NCBI GenBank assembly: GCA_963977675.1
Contig: CAXBPY010000006.1
Coordinates: 3,861 to 67,860, forward strand
DNA from: CAXBPY01 sp003455275
GTDB lineage: Bacteria; Bacteroidota; Bacteroidia; Chitinophagales; UBA10324
DNA: 64,000 nucleotides
Direction: 5' to 3'
Within the stretch, counting starts at the first letter, position 1. The number at the start of each line of letters is the position of its first letter. This document shows, piece by piece, positions 8,626 through 17,324 of this stretch. The notes below the pieces were generated by a model. It made no database searches, was not told the origin of the DNA, and was given only the letters and a program-made list of their open reading frames with translations. The position numbers and the translations under genes were made by a program.

Positions 8626-10111
8626 TGTGTTGCTCTAAGCGGATGAGTTGCCCGCGGTCAAAGGTGAAAATAACTCCGTGCTTCAGATTGTGTTTTTGTA
8701 AAAATGAAATAGCCTCGTCGTCATTGAAAATGGTTCGCATGTTTCTTTTTGCATACCAAATCAATTGGGGTTCGTCGTCTATCCATTTCAAAAAAACAAC
8801 TTCATCCGGCGATGAATTCTTTCGGATGAAATCGCCCTGATAAGCAAACTCATCATAATTCACAAAGTCATCATCAATCAAGGAAACTTTTCCGGGCGAA
8901 TTAATTATCTCAAAAATGAAAATGCTGAATGCAACTGAAGCGGCAAGTGAAAAGCGAAACCATTTTTTTTCATTCACAAAAAACAAAAACGAAATAAGCA
9001 ATGCAATGAGTGGCGATGCCTTCATCGCCTGAAAATCATACAGCGAGGCATTGAGAAAAACAATGTGGTGAATGAGAACCGGAACTCCTAACCAAAACAA
9101 AATTTTCTTCAACGGAATTTGAGAAAGATGCTTTCGCTGAACAAAAAACAACACGGAGAGTGCAATCAGCCAGGGCAGAAATCCGGTTACATAATTCCAG
9201 CCGACCTGCATCCATTCTGCAAAGTATAAAAAGATGCTTTCACTGATTGATGATTCAAATTCATATCCACTTCTTACACCGTAGCGGTATTGAATGAAGT
9301 GCACCAAATCACTCCACCCGCTGATCAGTGTGTATTGAAAAAGTGTGAGCGTCAATGCTGCAACTGAACCCAGAATAGTTACAGATGAAAGAAGAAAATA
9401 TTTTCTTCTGAAAACTGAATAAAGAAAAACTGTTCCGGCAAAAGCAACACCGAGATATTCGGTGTAACTAAAAATGAAAGAGGAAAGGAAGAGAAGGATG
9501 AAGTGAAAATATTTTGGATTGAAATCCGGAGTTGTGAATTTCAGCCATAGAAAAACACACCACAGAAATAATGTAACCGCCGGCATATCTACCATGTAGC
9601 AATTGGAATGAAACCACAACAAGCACGGCGAGAACAGATGAACAATCACTGCAATCAACGCGATAAGATTTGCCTTTTGTTGATGAATAGAATTTTTTGT
9701 AAGCAGTAAAATGATTTGCCAAAGAAGAAAGCACTCAATCAAATGCAGTAACAGGTTGAACATTTGTAAACTCAATGCATCAAGCGGATGAATCCATCCG
9801 CCCATAACTAAGTATGGAATCAGGTAAGCGCCCGGAGGATAACTGAGGTAGTAGCTGTTTCCGTGTTTATCATAGTTTTCTGTTGACTGATTGTTGATGA
9901 ACTTGTTTGCGTCACCGCGGTAATTCACCGCCGGATTGAAATTCAAGTTCACTATTCCCTGCTCATTCCAGTTATACATTATCCGTAAAACCAGCGCTGT
10001 TGTAAATTCATGATGCTTGCTGAGCGGTCGATTGAGTTGTGGAATGCGAATAGCAACTGAAGTTAGCCAGAGAATAAGAATGATGAAAAGCGGTGAAAAG
10101 ATTTTTTTCAT
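8609..10111 (-). CDS. Multispanning membrane glycosyltransferase (PMT_2/GT39-like)
   Basis: 500 residues, about eleven membrane segments, with an N-terminal signal-anchor. The first large external loop follows RIPQLNRPLSKHHEF, and a short soluble tail ends the protein (FLKWIDDEPQLIWYAKRNMR onward). The overall build is that of polyprenyl-phosphate sugar glycosyltransferases, but I see no crisp DE/DD motif, so the family call is tentative. It overlaps the HAD gene by 4 bases (10108-10111) and the acyltransferase by 17, so the three are likely co-translated and may act on the same glycan or lipid. Confidence 0.65.
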   Translation of the reverse strand: MKKIFSPLFIILILWLTSVAIRIPQLNRPLSKHHEFTTALVLRIMYNWNEQGIVNLNFNPAVNYRGDANKFINNQSTENYDKHGNSYYLSYPPGAYLIPYLVMGGWIHPLDALSLQMFNLLLHLIECFLLWQIILLLTKNSIHQQKANLIALIAVIVHLFSPCLLWFHSNCYMVDMPAVTLFLWCVFLWLKFTTPDFNPKYFHFILLFLSSFIFSYTEYLGVAFAGTVFLYSVFRRKYFLLSSVTILGSVAALTLTLFQYTLISGWSDLVHFIQYRYGVRSGYEFESSISESIFLYFAEWMQVGWNYVTGFLPWLIALSVLFFVQRKHLSQIPLKKILFWLGVPVLIHHIVFLNASLYDFQAMKASPLIALLISFLFFVNEKKWFRFSLAASVAFSIFIFEIINSPGKVSLIDDDFVNYDEFAYQGDFIRKNSSPDEVVFLKWIDDEPQLIWYAKRNMRTIFNDDEAISFLQKHNLKHGVIFTFDRGQLIRLEQHIELSE

Positions 10112-10539
10112 CTCCTGTACTTAACTAAAACATCATTGAGTTTTTCAATCACAAATAACAATCCGGTTGATTCGCTTACTAGAATGAAGTTCCTTTTATT
10201 TTTCTCGCTCAATACTTTTTGTTCAGCTTCAAATGGCATCATATCATCAATCCAGACAAAGGCGCTTTCAAAGTCAATTGCATCTGTCTTCAGCGCATCC
10301 CAATTTGTCGGTTTGATTTTGCTAAGCATTCTTAAATACACTTCCGGAAAATAAGGTTTCAAATATTTTATTGCGGTGTCTGTATCGCCTTTACAGTGTG
10401 TAGTGAGCCAGTAGCAGTCAAAATTTTCAACTGCAAATTGAATAAGACGCTTTGAAAAATTTTTCGGTCGGGGATTTCTTTTTGTAAGAAGAACTCCGTC
10501 AATATCGAGATATAGTTTTATGAGTTTTCTATTTTTCAA
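10108..10539 (-). CDS. Small HAD-like hydrolase
   Basis: 143 residues. The N-terminal LYLDIDGVLLT has the DxDG(V/T) motif of haloacid dehalogenase-fold phosphatases (nucleophile Asp12, acid-base Asp14), and WIDDM about residue 97 supplies the later acidic pair that binds Mg2+. WLTTHCKGDTDTAI occupies the motif II position (T after hydrophobics). No sizeable cap domain is present. Substrate unknown. It lies 12 bases after the LysE gene and overlaps the glycosyltransferase by 4 bases. Confidence 0.7.
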   Translation of the reverse strand: MKNRKLIKLYLDIDGVLLTKRNPRPKNFSKRLIQFAVENFDCYWLTTHCKGDTDTAIKYLKPYFPEVYLRMLSKIKPTNWDALKTDAIDFESAFVWIDDMMPFEAEQKVLSEKNKRNFILVSESTGLLFVIEKLNDVLVKYRR

Positions 10540-10551
10540 GCCAACTGACTA

Positions 10552-11190
10552 TTACAGCCCTTTTCCCCACCATACTTTATACATCAGCTCTAATCCGAAA
10601 TATATCATCACTGTTCCTGCTATTCTGTTAAACCAAACCATCAACTGCTCATTCAGCAACTTTTTGATTTTGCCGGCAACAAATGCTTTTCCAATATCAG
10701 ATGAGAAAATGCAGAGCAATGTTCCTGAAAAAAACAGAAGGCGATCTGTTTGCGAATTCGGATATTCAACTGAAATAACTCCCATGGCACTCAACCAAAA
10801 AACAAACACAAATGGATTCAGCAGGTTTATAAAAAAACCTTTTATGCCATAGCTGATGTAGGTGAAATGGTTCGGTGTTTCTAATACCACCTTTTCAATC
10901 CTTGGTTTTCGAATAAATGTGAAGGCGCCAATTATTAACAGAACAATTCCTCCTACGATTCCGACATAAAACTTTACACCATCATTTTCGAAAAATGCAG
11001 TTACACCCAAAAAGGAAAGCATTATGTAAGCAGCATCGCTCAGGGCTGTTCCTACAGCAATGCTGGCAGCGCTCCAGAAACCCCGATTGATGCTGGTTTC
11101 AATGATGGCGAAAAAGATGGGGCCAAATGATACAATAAAAACAAGGCCCAGTAACATGCCGTGATAAAATGCTTCGAAGCCCGCAATCAT
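10552..11190 (-). CDS. LysE family exporter
   Basis: 212 residues with about six hydrophobic segments. The N-terminus MIAGFEAFYHGMLLGLVFIVSFGPIFFAIIETSINRGF resembles LysE/RhtB exporters, whose signature is a GP(I/N) turn in the first helix pair, and NLLNPFVFVFWLSAMGV matches the conserved NP helix. Such proteins export amino acids or small amides by proton exchange at the inner membrane. It overlaps the GH3 gene by 4 bases, so exporter and synthetase are very likely made together. Confidence 0.83.
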   Translation of the reverse strand: MIAGFEAFYHGMLLGLVFIVSFGPIFFAIIETSINRGFWSAASIAVGTALSDAAYIMLSFLGVTAFFENDGVKFYVGIVGGIVLLIIGAFTFIRKPRIEKVVLETPNHFTYISYGIKGFFINLLNPFVFVFWLSAMGVISVEYPNSQTDRLLFFSGTLLCIFSSDIGKAFVAGKIKKLLNEQLMVWFNRIAGTVMIYFGLELMYKVWWGKGL

Positions 11191-12731
11191 CGTGACGAAG
11201 AAATTTTGTTATGTGAAGAAAGAAATTCTTTCCAGTCTTCAAACTGCTTACCCCGCAGCACTCTTGGAAATTTGTTTTGTCCGCCCAGCTTACCATTTTT
11301 TTCCATCCATTCATAAAAATATTTAACCGGAAGAATATCGACCAGCACTTCTTTGAGGGCGGCAATTCGCTCAACAGAATAATCATCATTTATTTTTTTC
11401 AGATTATGGTCGAGTTCATTTCTGAACTCGTCTGCATCAATTTTTTCGTCGCACCCGATATACCAGTGATGAGCAAACATGCTGGTATGCGGAATTCCGG
11501 CAACGGTAAATTCATTAATCGCAACATTGAATTTTTCAGCACACATATCAATTGCTTTATTCATGTTGTCTACCGAAAGGTGTTCGCCGCATAAGCTCAG
11601 GTAATGCTTGGTCCTTCCTTCAATCACAATCTCGCAATCTTTTAAAGATGTAAAACGGATTACATCGCCAATCAGGTAGCGCCAGGCACCTGCGCAGGTA
11701 GAGAGCAATAATGCATATGGAGTGTTTTCTTTCACTTCGCCAATATGAAGCGCCTTCGAATTTGATCTCAGTTCGCCATTGGTGTCAAAATTTTCTTCAT
11801 CAAAATGCACGAACTCGAAAAAGATTCCATTGTCGGTAATCAGTTTCATTGACTTAGAATTTCCATTGGTCTGGAAGGCAATAAATCCTTCTGAAGCCAG
11901 GTAGGTGTCTACATAAATCAATGGGCGAGCAACCAATTTTTCAAATGACTTTCGATAAGGCTCCAGCGAAACGCCGCCATGCACATAACACACAAGATTG
12001 GGCCACACTTCATGAATAGTTTTCAGTTTGTGCCGTTCTATTATGCGCTCCATCATGATCTGAATCCATGCCGGAACACCAACTACGAATGCTACATCCC
12101 ACTGTGGCGCGAGCTCCGCGATCTCTTCCAGTTTTTTTTCCCAGTCAGTGTGTTTTGAAATTTTTTTCCCCGGTTTATAAAAATGCTGAAACCAAAAAGG
12201 AATTTTTCCGGCACTGATGCCGCTCAGGTCGCCTTCGAAATATCTGCCTTTGCGCTGAAGTTTGGTGCTGCCGCCCAGCATCAGTATTCCCTTCTCAAAA
12301 ATATCTGCAGGCAAATCATAATTAGCGAGTGAAAGTATCTGCCGAATGCTGCCGCGCTGAATCGCTTTGATCATTTCCCGCGTAACCGGAATGTGTTTGC
12401 TTGCACTTTCAGATGTTCCGCTGCTGAGAGCGAAATATTTTGTTTTGCCCGGCCAACACACATTTTCTTCTTCATTCAATAAGCGGCACCACCAATCATT
12501 AAAAATGGAATTGTAATTATGTGTGGGTACAGATTCCCTGAATTTCTCATGAATTTTTTTTTCAGAAAGCAAATCAGTGAAATGATATTTTTTTCCGAAA
12601 TCGGTAAACTCAGCTTTGCGCAGCAACCGTTTCAGAACGCGGCGCTGTTGAGTATATGGAGAGCTGAATCTCAGCTTCACACTGGAGCGCGCGCGGATCA
12701 ATCGTTTTATAAGAGAGCCGAGTAATGCCAT
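11187..12731 (-). CDS. GH3-family acyl-adenylating amide synthetase
   Basis: 514 residues from the ATG at 12731 (an in-frame ATG at 12761 would add ten residues; MALLGSLIKRLIRARS looks the more usual family start). Features: GTSESASKHIPVT (P-loop-like adenylation motif, near residue 110), YVDTYLASEGF in the middle, and YLIGDVIRF, the adenylate-forming motif. GH3 enzymes of plants join jasmonate or auxin to amino acids through an acyl-adenylate; bacterial members are widespread but mostly uncharacterised. Pairing with a LysE exporter suggests that the product is exported, which is inference only. First gene of a five-gene run. Confidence 0.85.
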   Translation of the reverse strand: MALLGSLIKRLIRARSSVKLRFSSPYTQQRRVLKRLLRKAEFTDFGKKYHFTDLLSEKKIHEKFRESVPTHNYNSIFNDWWCRLLNEEENVCWPGKTKYFALSSGTSESASKHIPVTREMIKAIQRGSIRQILSLANYDLPADIFEKGILMLGGSTKLQRKGRYFEGDLSGISAGKIPFWFQHFYKPGKKISKHTDWEKKLEEIAELAPQWDVAFVVGVPAWIQIMMERIIERHKLKTIHEVWPNLVCYVHGGVSLEPYRKSFEKLVARPLIYVDTYLASEGFIAFQTNGNSKSMKLITDNGIFFEFVHFDEENFDTNGELRSNSKALHIGEVKENTPYALLLSTCAGAWRYLIGDVIRFTSLKDCEIVIEGRTKHYLSLCGEHLSVDNMNKAIDMCAEKFNVAINEFTVAGIPHTSMFAHHWYIGCDEKIDADEFRNELDHNLKKINDDYSVERIAALKEVLVDILPVKYFYEWMEKNGKLGGQNKFPRVLRGKQFEDWKEFLSSHNKISSSR

Positions 12732-12794
12732 TCTGTTGGCGACGAAGATAAACGCAACCATTCTTGTTCATCCGCAGTCTTGGCAATCCGCCAT

Positions 12795-12802
12795 TACTTT
12801 TG
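12795..12802 (+). promoter_or_regulatory. Possible -7 element (TACTTTTG)
   Basis: TACTTTTG fits the Bacteroidota -7 consensus TAnnTTTG exactly, but it ends only 7 bases before the ABC exporter ATG and no TTTG is found at the right distance upstream. If real the transcript would be leaderless or nearly so. Weak evidence. Confidence 0.25.
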
Positions 12803-12809
12803 AACCCGC

Positions 12810-14633
12810 ATGAACAGAGTTAAAAGCATTTTAAAATATGCCCGCGCATATTGGGGCCATGTTTCACTGAACTTACTTTTCAATATTATCTCCAATATAT
12901 TTTCAGTGTTCAGCATTGTGATGATTATTCCCATTCTTCAATTGTTGTTCGAACAGGTTAAGCCGGTAACTACAGATCCCGGAATTCATTTTTCCGCTTC
13001 CGGCATTCTGAATTATTTTAATTTCAGATTCAGCCTGATCATATCTGAGCATGGAAGAATTCAGGCGCTCGTCTTTCTGTGCATCACAATCATTATTATT
13101 TTTTTTCTGAAAAATCTTTTTCGTTATGCAGCTCTCTATGCAATTGCGCCCATGAGGCATGGCATAATCCGGAATATGCGGAATGATATATTTTCAAAAG
13201 TTTTATTTCTCCCGGTTTCATATTTCACCGAAGGAAGGAAGGGCGACATTATGAGCCGATGCGCAACTGATGTGCAGGAGATTGATTGGAGCATTATGTA
13301 TTTTATGGAAAGTGTTTTTAACGAATCTATCACAGTCATCATCACTCTTGTCACTCTTATTTATATCAGTCCGCAATTGACCTTATTTGTTCTGCTCATA
13401 CTCCCGGTTTCAGGATTAATCATTGGAAGAATAGGAAAAACGCTAAAGCGCGAATCCATAAAAGGACAAGGGTTGATGGGCGATTTGCTCTCACTTCTTG
13501 ACGAGACAATTTCAGGTAACAGAATCATTAAAGCATTTAATGCAGAAAAGTATTTGAGCAAAAAGTTTACTGATGACAGCATGAATTATTACCATGTGTC
13601 GAAAAGTATGCAGCGAAAAAAAGATTTGTCTTCTCCTCTTTCAGAGTTTCTCGGCATCAGTGTAGTTGTAGCAGTGCTTTACTATGGCGGTTCGCTCGCT
13701 TTGAATCATGATCCCTCGCTGCAAGCACCGGCCTTTATCACTTTCGTAGCAATGTTTTCGCAGATCATAAGCCCTGCGAAATCGCTCGCCACAGCTTATT
13801 ACAACATTCAAAAAGGACTTGCCTCTGTTGAACGAATTCAGGAAGTAATGAATGCTGAAATAAAAATTACAGAGAAACAAAATGCGGCATCAATTTCCAG
13901 CTTCAACGAATCCATTGAATTGAAAAATATATCGTTCAGTCATGTTGAGGGAAAATCTGTTCTGCAAAACATTCAACTGAGAATTGAAAAAGGGAAAGTC
14001 ATTGCATTGGTTGGGCCATCAGGAGCAGGCAAGAGCACGCTTGCTGATATGCTCCCGAGATTTTTTGATCCGACTACCGGAACAATTGAAATTGATGGAA
14101 AGGACATTCGCAATTATCGCCTTGCTGAACTGAGAAAACTTTTCGGAATGGTGACACAAGATGCGGTTCTGTTTAATGATACTTTGTTCAACAACATTGC
14201 TTTCGGATTAACCGGAGTAACACAGGAAGAAGTAGAGCGTGCCGCTAAAGTTGCAAATGCTCACAACTTCATTCTGAAAAAAGAAAACGGCTACCAAACC
14301 CTGATTGGTGACAGAGGCAATCGCCTGAGCGGAGGCGAGCGTCAGCGAATCACTATTGCCAGGGCGGTACTTCGTAATCCTGCGATATTGATTTTAGATG
14401 AAGCAACTTCATCATTAGATACCGAATCAGAACAACTGGTGCAGGAAGCCTTAAATAACCTGATGAAGAATCACACTGCAGTGGTTATTGCGCATCGCCT
14501 TTCTACTGTTCAGCATGCCGATGAAATAATTGTAATGAATGCAGGAAGAATTGAAGAGCGCGGAACTCATCAGCAACTGATGTTGCAAAACGGGTTGTAT
14601 AAAAAATTAGTTGACCTGCAGGCGTTTGCTTAA
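12810..14633 (+). CDS. MsbA-like ABC exporter (fused permease-ATPase)
   Basis: 607 residues. Residues about 15-330 form a six-helix ABC transmembrane domain; the rest is the nucleotide-binding domain, with Walker A GPSGAGKST (about 402-410), Q-loop in MVTQDAVLFNDTL, signature LSGGERQR (about 506-513), Walker B ILILDEATSSLD (about 526-537) and the switch histidine in VIAHRLSTV. The single-chain architecture and sequence fit homodimeric exporters such as MsbA (lipid A-core flipping) and multidrug exporters. No competence or peptidase domain. Transcribed divergently from the GH3 gene; a T9SS protein gene converges on it. Confidence 0.88.
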   Translation: MNRVKSILKYARAYWGHVSLNLLFNIISNIFSVFSIVMIIPILQLLFEQVKPVTTDPGIHFSASGILNYFNFRFSLIISEHGRIQALVFLCITIIIIFFLKNLFRYAALYAIAPMRHGIIRNMRNDIFSKVLFLPVSYFTEGRKGDIMSRCATDVQEIDWSIMYFMESVFNESITVIITLVTLIYISPQLTLFVLLILPVSGLIIGRIGKTLKRESIKGQGLMGDLLSLLDETISGNRIIKAFNAEKYLSKKFTDDSMNYYHVSKSMQRKKDLSSPLSEFLGISVVVAVLYYGGSLALNHDPSLQAPAFITFVAMFSQIISPAKSLATAYYNIQKGLASVERIQEVMNAEIKITEKQNAASISSFNESIELKNISFSHVEGKSVLQNIQLRIEKGKVIALVGPSGAGKSTLADMLPRFFDPTTGTIEIDGKDIRNYRLAELRKLFGMVTQDAVLFNDTLFNNIAFGLTGVTQEEVERAAKVANAHNFILKKENGYQTLIGDRGNRLSGGERQRITIARAVLRNPAILILDEATSSLDTESEQLVQEALNNLMKNHTAVVIAHRLSTVQHADEIIVMNAGRIEERGTHQQLMLQNGLYKKLVDLQAFA

Positions 14634-14655
14634 CGGCAAGTGATAAAAAATAAAA

Positions 14656-14685
14656 AACCCTCTTCGAATTTCTTTGAAGAGGGTT
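14656..14685. terminator. Hairpin terminator between convergent genes
   Basis: Arms AACCCTCTTC (14656-14665) and GAAGAGGGTT (14676-14685) form a perfect 10-bp stem. On the minus strand it is followed by a run of T residues (TTTTTTATTTTTT), so it best serves the gene ending at 14709; on the plus strand the following U-tract is weaker but it probably also stops the ABC exporter transcript. Confidence 0.85.
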
Positions 14686-14708
14686 CTGAAAATTTTTATA
14701 AAGAAAAA

Positions 14709-15719
14709 TTACATCTTGGAGAACTTGATCATGCTGTTTCCCTTTGTAGAGTTGAGTATGATATTGTAATTGCCAGCAGCGAGTTTGCTGATGTCAGCAT
14801 TGAATGAATAATTTCCTTTAATGTTTTGTGCGCGCTCAATGGTTTGAACTTTTCTTCCCAGCTCATCATAGATGCTGATATCAACTACCATGAATGATGG
14901 AGAAGAATACTGAACAGTGATCTTATCACTTGCTGGATTCGGGAAAACATTTAATGAAAAATTATCAGCAGAAGGTGCAAAAGCGAGAACAGTTCCGTTT
15001 CCATCAACTTCAATATCATCAATAGAAATCAGGTTGTCATCGTGTGTTCCGTGACAGAATGCGATATAAATATTCTGACCTGCATATCCGCTGAGTGAAG
15101 CTGAATCAGGACGCAGAACACCAACAAGTCTTGCAGAATCTCCATTGTGAACTTCTACATATTGCCCGTCAGAACCAAACTGAAATCCGGGTGAGAAAGT
15201 ATAAGCCGACCAAACCGCAGAGTCAGAAGTATTAGCAGGAAGTGCTGTCATTTCAGCATAGAGCATGAGCGTATCTGAAAATGCATTATCTAAATTTCCG
15301 GCAGTAGAAGCGAGCACCTGCAATCCATCAAGGTAGCGTGGAGTCTGGCGCGGAGCTGATTTCCACTTTAACATACCAGATGCATCGTTCAAATGAATTG
15401 GAGGAAGGATCAAATAATTAGCAACCGGATTCTGAGCATCGTTAGTCCATGAATTGCTTGCCATTACAATGTTTGTTGAATCAACATAAGCAAATCCGAA
15501 AGATCGAAACCACTCGTTAGGACGGTTTCCACCACTTGCATCAGCTATTCCATCGAGGTCAGCATCAATCCATACCGTATCATTTCCAGAGGGAAACTGG
15601 AAGAAAAATTTGTTTACGAAAGTGGCGCTGTCCTCTTCGAAATCTTCGAACAAAATTGTCTGCGCCTTAGTACCGACAGTTGCGAAAAGGCAGAGGAGAA
15701 TGATGTAAAATTTTTTCAT
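14709..15719 (-). CDS. Secreted T9SS substrate with choice-of-anchor J-type domain
   Basis: 336 residues. Signal peptide MKKFYIILLCLFATVGTKAQ (cleavage after A-Q region, residue 19). The mature part starts TILFEDFEED, contains NYLILPPIHL and LKWKSAP, and IYIAFCHGTHDDNLISIDDIEV, the pattern of choice-of-anchor J (MAM-like jelly-roll) domains found in secreted Bacteroidota proteins. The C-terminal about 80 residues (NVFPNPASDKITV...GNYNIILNSTKG) form a type A T9SS sorting domain. Expected to be exported through the outer membrane by T9SS and anchored or released. Specific role unknown. Confidence 0.87.
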   Translation of the reverse strand: MKKFYIILLCLFATVGTKAQTILFEDFEEDSATFVNKFFFQFPSGNDTVWIDADLDGIADASGGNRPNEWFRSFGFAYVDSTNIVMASNSWTNDAQNPVANYLILPPIHLNDASGMLKWKSAPRQTPRYLDGLQVLASTAGNLDNAFSDTLMLYAEMTALPANTSDSAVWSAYTFSPGFQFGSDGQYVEVHNGDSARLVGVLRPDSASLSGYAGQNIYIAFCHGTHDDNLISIDDIEVDGNGTVLAFAPSADNFSLNVFPNPASDKITVQYSSPSFMVVDISIYDELGRKVQTIERAQNIKGNYSFNADISKLAAGNYNIILNSTKGNSMIKFSKM

Positions 15720-15803
15720 TTTTAGTTTTAATTGAGTTGGGTTGCGAATGTATGTAAGAATTCGATTTTAGAAAGCGCTGACAGAAAAATGACATTAGAG
15801 ATT

Positions 15804-17069
15804 TCACGAATGCATCATCGAATAAATTCCCAGATAACAAGCCACTCCTGTTGCATATCCGACCAAAGCAGGAAGAGATATTTTTTTTAAATACCAACCG
15901 AAAGAAATTTTTTCCATTCCCATGACCACAACTCCGGCAGCAGAACCAATAATGAGCAGGCTGCCGCCGGTGCCGGCGCAGTATGCAATCATTTCCCAAA
16001 TCTTATGGTCCGCGGCAAATGTGTCGAGCGGATACATTGCCATTGAAGCAGCAACGAGTGGAACATTATCAATAATGGCGGAAGCAATTCCAAGAAAAGA
16101 GATGGTGATATCTTGGTTCGGAATTTTTTCATTCAGCCAGTCAGCTGCTTGTACCAGAATTCCGGCTGATTCTAAAGCAGCAACCGCGAGCAATATTCCC
16201 ACAAAAAATAAAATTGATGTCAAATCAATTTTTGTAAGAACCGATGCAACCTGCAAATTTTTTCGTTCAGTTTTTGAATGAAGTAGTTCAGTTACTACCC
16301 ACATAATTCCTAATCCAAATAGAATTCCCATGTATGGAGGCAGGTGTGTGAGTTGTTTGAAAACCGGAACTGACAACAAACACATGACTCCGAGAATAAA
16401 AATATGAATTGAATAAGGTTGCGGTGTTTCGCCCGGTGTATCGAACGATGAAATATTTTTTCCTTTCATACTGAAACTAAAAAACAATAATGGAACAAGC
16501 ATAGAAACCAAACTCGGAATAATTAGCATAAGCATTATGTTGAGAGCGGTTACTTGCCCTCCTATCCAAAGCATAGTTGTAGTTACATCACCGATAGGGC
16601 TCCATGCACCACCGGCATTCGCAGCAATAATCACCATTGAAGAAAAAATCATTCGCTCATTTTTATCATCAACCATTTTCCGCAGAATGGAAACCACTAC
16701 AATGGCAGTTGTCAGATTATCGAGCACTGCAGAAAGAAAAAATGTGAGCATCGAAATGAGCCACAACAATTTCGTTTTGCTTTTTGTATTCAGAAAATGA
16801 TTGACAATTCTGAACCCGCGGTGCGCATCTATCAGCTCCACAATCGTCATGGCACCCATGAGGAAGAAAGCAATTTCAGCAATGGAAGAAAGGTGATGGC
16901 TGAGCTCGGGAATTATTTCTTCATGATTCGCATTCGGTAGAAACAGAATTGCAATCCAACAAAAAACAGCAAGCAAAATGGCAGTGGCTGATTTGTTAAT
17001 TTTTAACGGATGCTCCATAGTTATGGCAGCATATCCGAGTAGAAAAACGATAATCAGAGTTGTAGACAT
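15804..17069 (-). CDS. nhaD: NhaD-type Na+/H+ antiporter
   Basis: 421 residues, about 12 membrane segments. Belongs to the ion transporter superfamily, NhaD branch: DNLTTAIVVVSILRKM and NAGGAWSPIGDVTTTMLW are the two conserved discontinuous-helix blocks, and IDNVPLVAASMAMY with AGTGGSLLIIGSAAGVV is the second inverted repeat. Exchanges external protons for cytosolic Na+ or Li+, contributing to pH and salt homeostasis. Stand-alone gene; the upstream 255-base gap contains two repeat elements. Confidence 0.92.
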   Translation of the reverse strand: MSTTLIIVFLLGYAAITMEHPLKINKSATAILLAVFCWIAILFLPNANHEEIIPELSHHLSSIAEIAFFLMGAMTIVELIDAHRGFRIVNHFLNTKSKTKLLWLISMLTFFLSAVLDNLTTAIVVVSILRKMVDDKNERMIFSSMVIIAANAGGAWSPIGDVTTTMLWIGGQVTALNIMLMLIIPSLVSMLVPLLFFSFSMKGKNISSFDTPGETPQPYSIHIFILGVMCLLSVPVFKQLTHLPPYMGILFGLGIMWVVTELLHSKTERKNLQVASVLTKIDLTSILFFVGILLAVAALESAGILVQAADWLNEKIPNQDITISFLGIASAIIDNVPLVAASMAMYPLDTFAADHKIWEMIAYCAGTGGSLLIIGSAAGVVVMGMEKISFGWYLKKISLPALVGYATGVACYLGIYSMMHS

Positions 17070-17140
17070 TTTAAATTTCTAAATCAGAACAAATGTAATT
17101 GCGGGGAATTTCTGCGAATGGTTTAAACAAACTTCCGACA

Positions 17141-17215
17141 CAAAACCACGAAGGCACAAAGCTTCACGAAAAAATCCTTACAGATCCTTACTGTCTTGGT
17201 GGCTTAGTGGCAATA
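17141..17215. repeat. Imperfect intergenic palindrome, CCACGAAGGCACAAAG family
   Basis: CCACGAAGGCACAAAG (17146-17161) faces CTTGGTGGCTTAGTGG (17195-17210); 13 of 16 positions pair. The left arm also matches, with one change, the inverted copy at 55447-55462. Located between divergent nhaD and the CstB-like gene. Probably a dispersed palindromic repeat. Confidence 0.65.
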
Positions 17216-17251
17216 ATTTTCCGGATTAAACCCTCAGGCAACAAACAAATC

Positions 17252-17286
17252 AACCAATGAACCAATAAACCAATGAACTAATAACC
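17252..17286. repeat. 8-bp tandem repeat, four units (AACCAATG type)
   Basis: Four consecutive 8-mers: AACCAATG, AACCAATA, AACCAATG, AACTAATA, followed by ACC. It lies just before the putative -7 element of the CstB-like gene, so it might influence its expression if unit number varies; that is speculation. Confidence 0.65.
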
Positions 17287-17294
17287 TCTTCCCT

Positions 17295-17302
17295 TAGTTT
17301 TG
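17295..17302 (+). promoter_or_regulatory. Possible -7 element of the CstB-like gene (TAGTTTTG)
   Basis: TAGTTTTG matches the Bacteroidota TAnnTTTG -7 consensus and would give a short leader of about 16 bases before the ATG at 17325. No convincing TTTG -33 element is visible upstream because that position is filled by the tandem repeat. Confidence 0.35.
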
Positions 17303-17324
17303 CTTCCGAACAAAAAAATTCATT

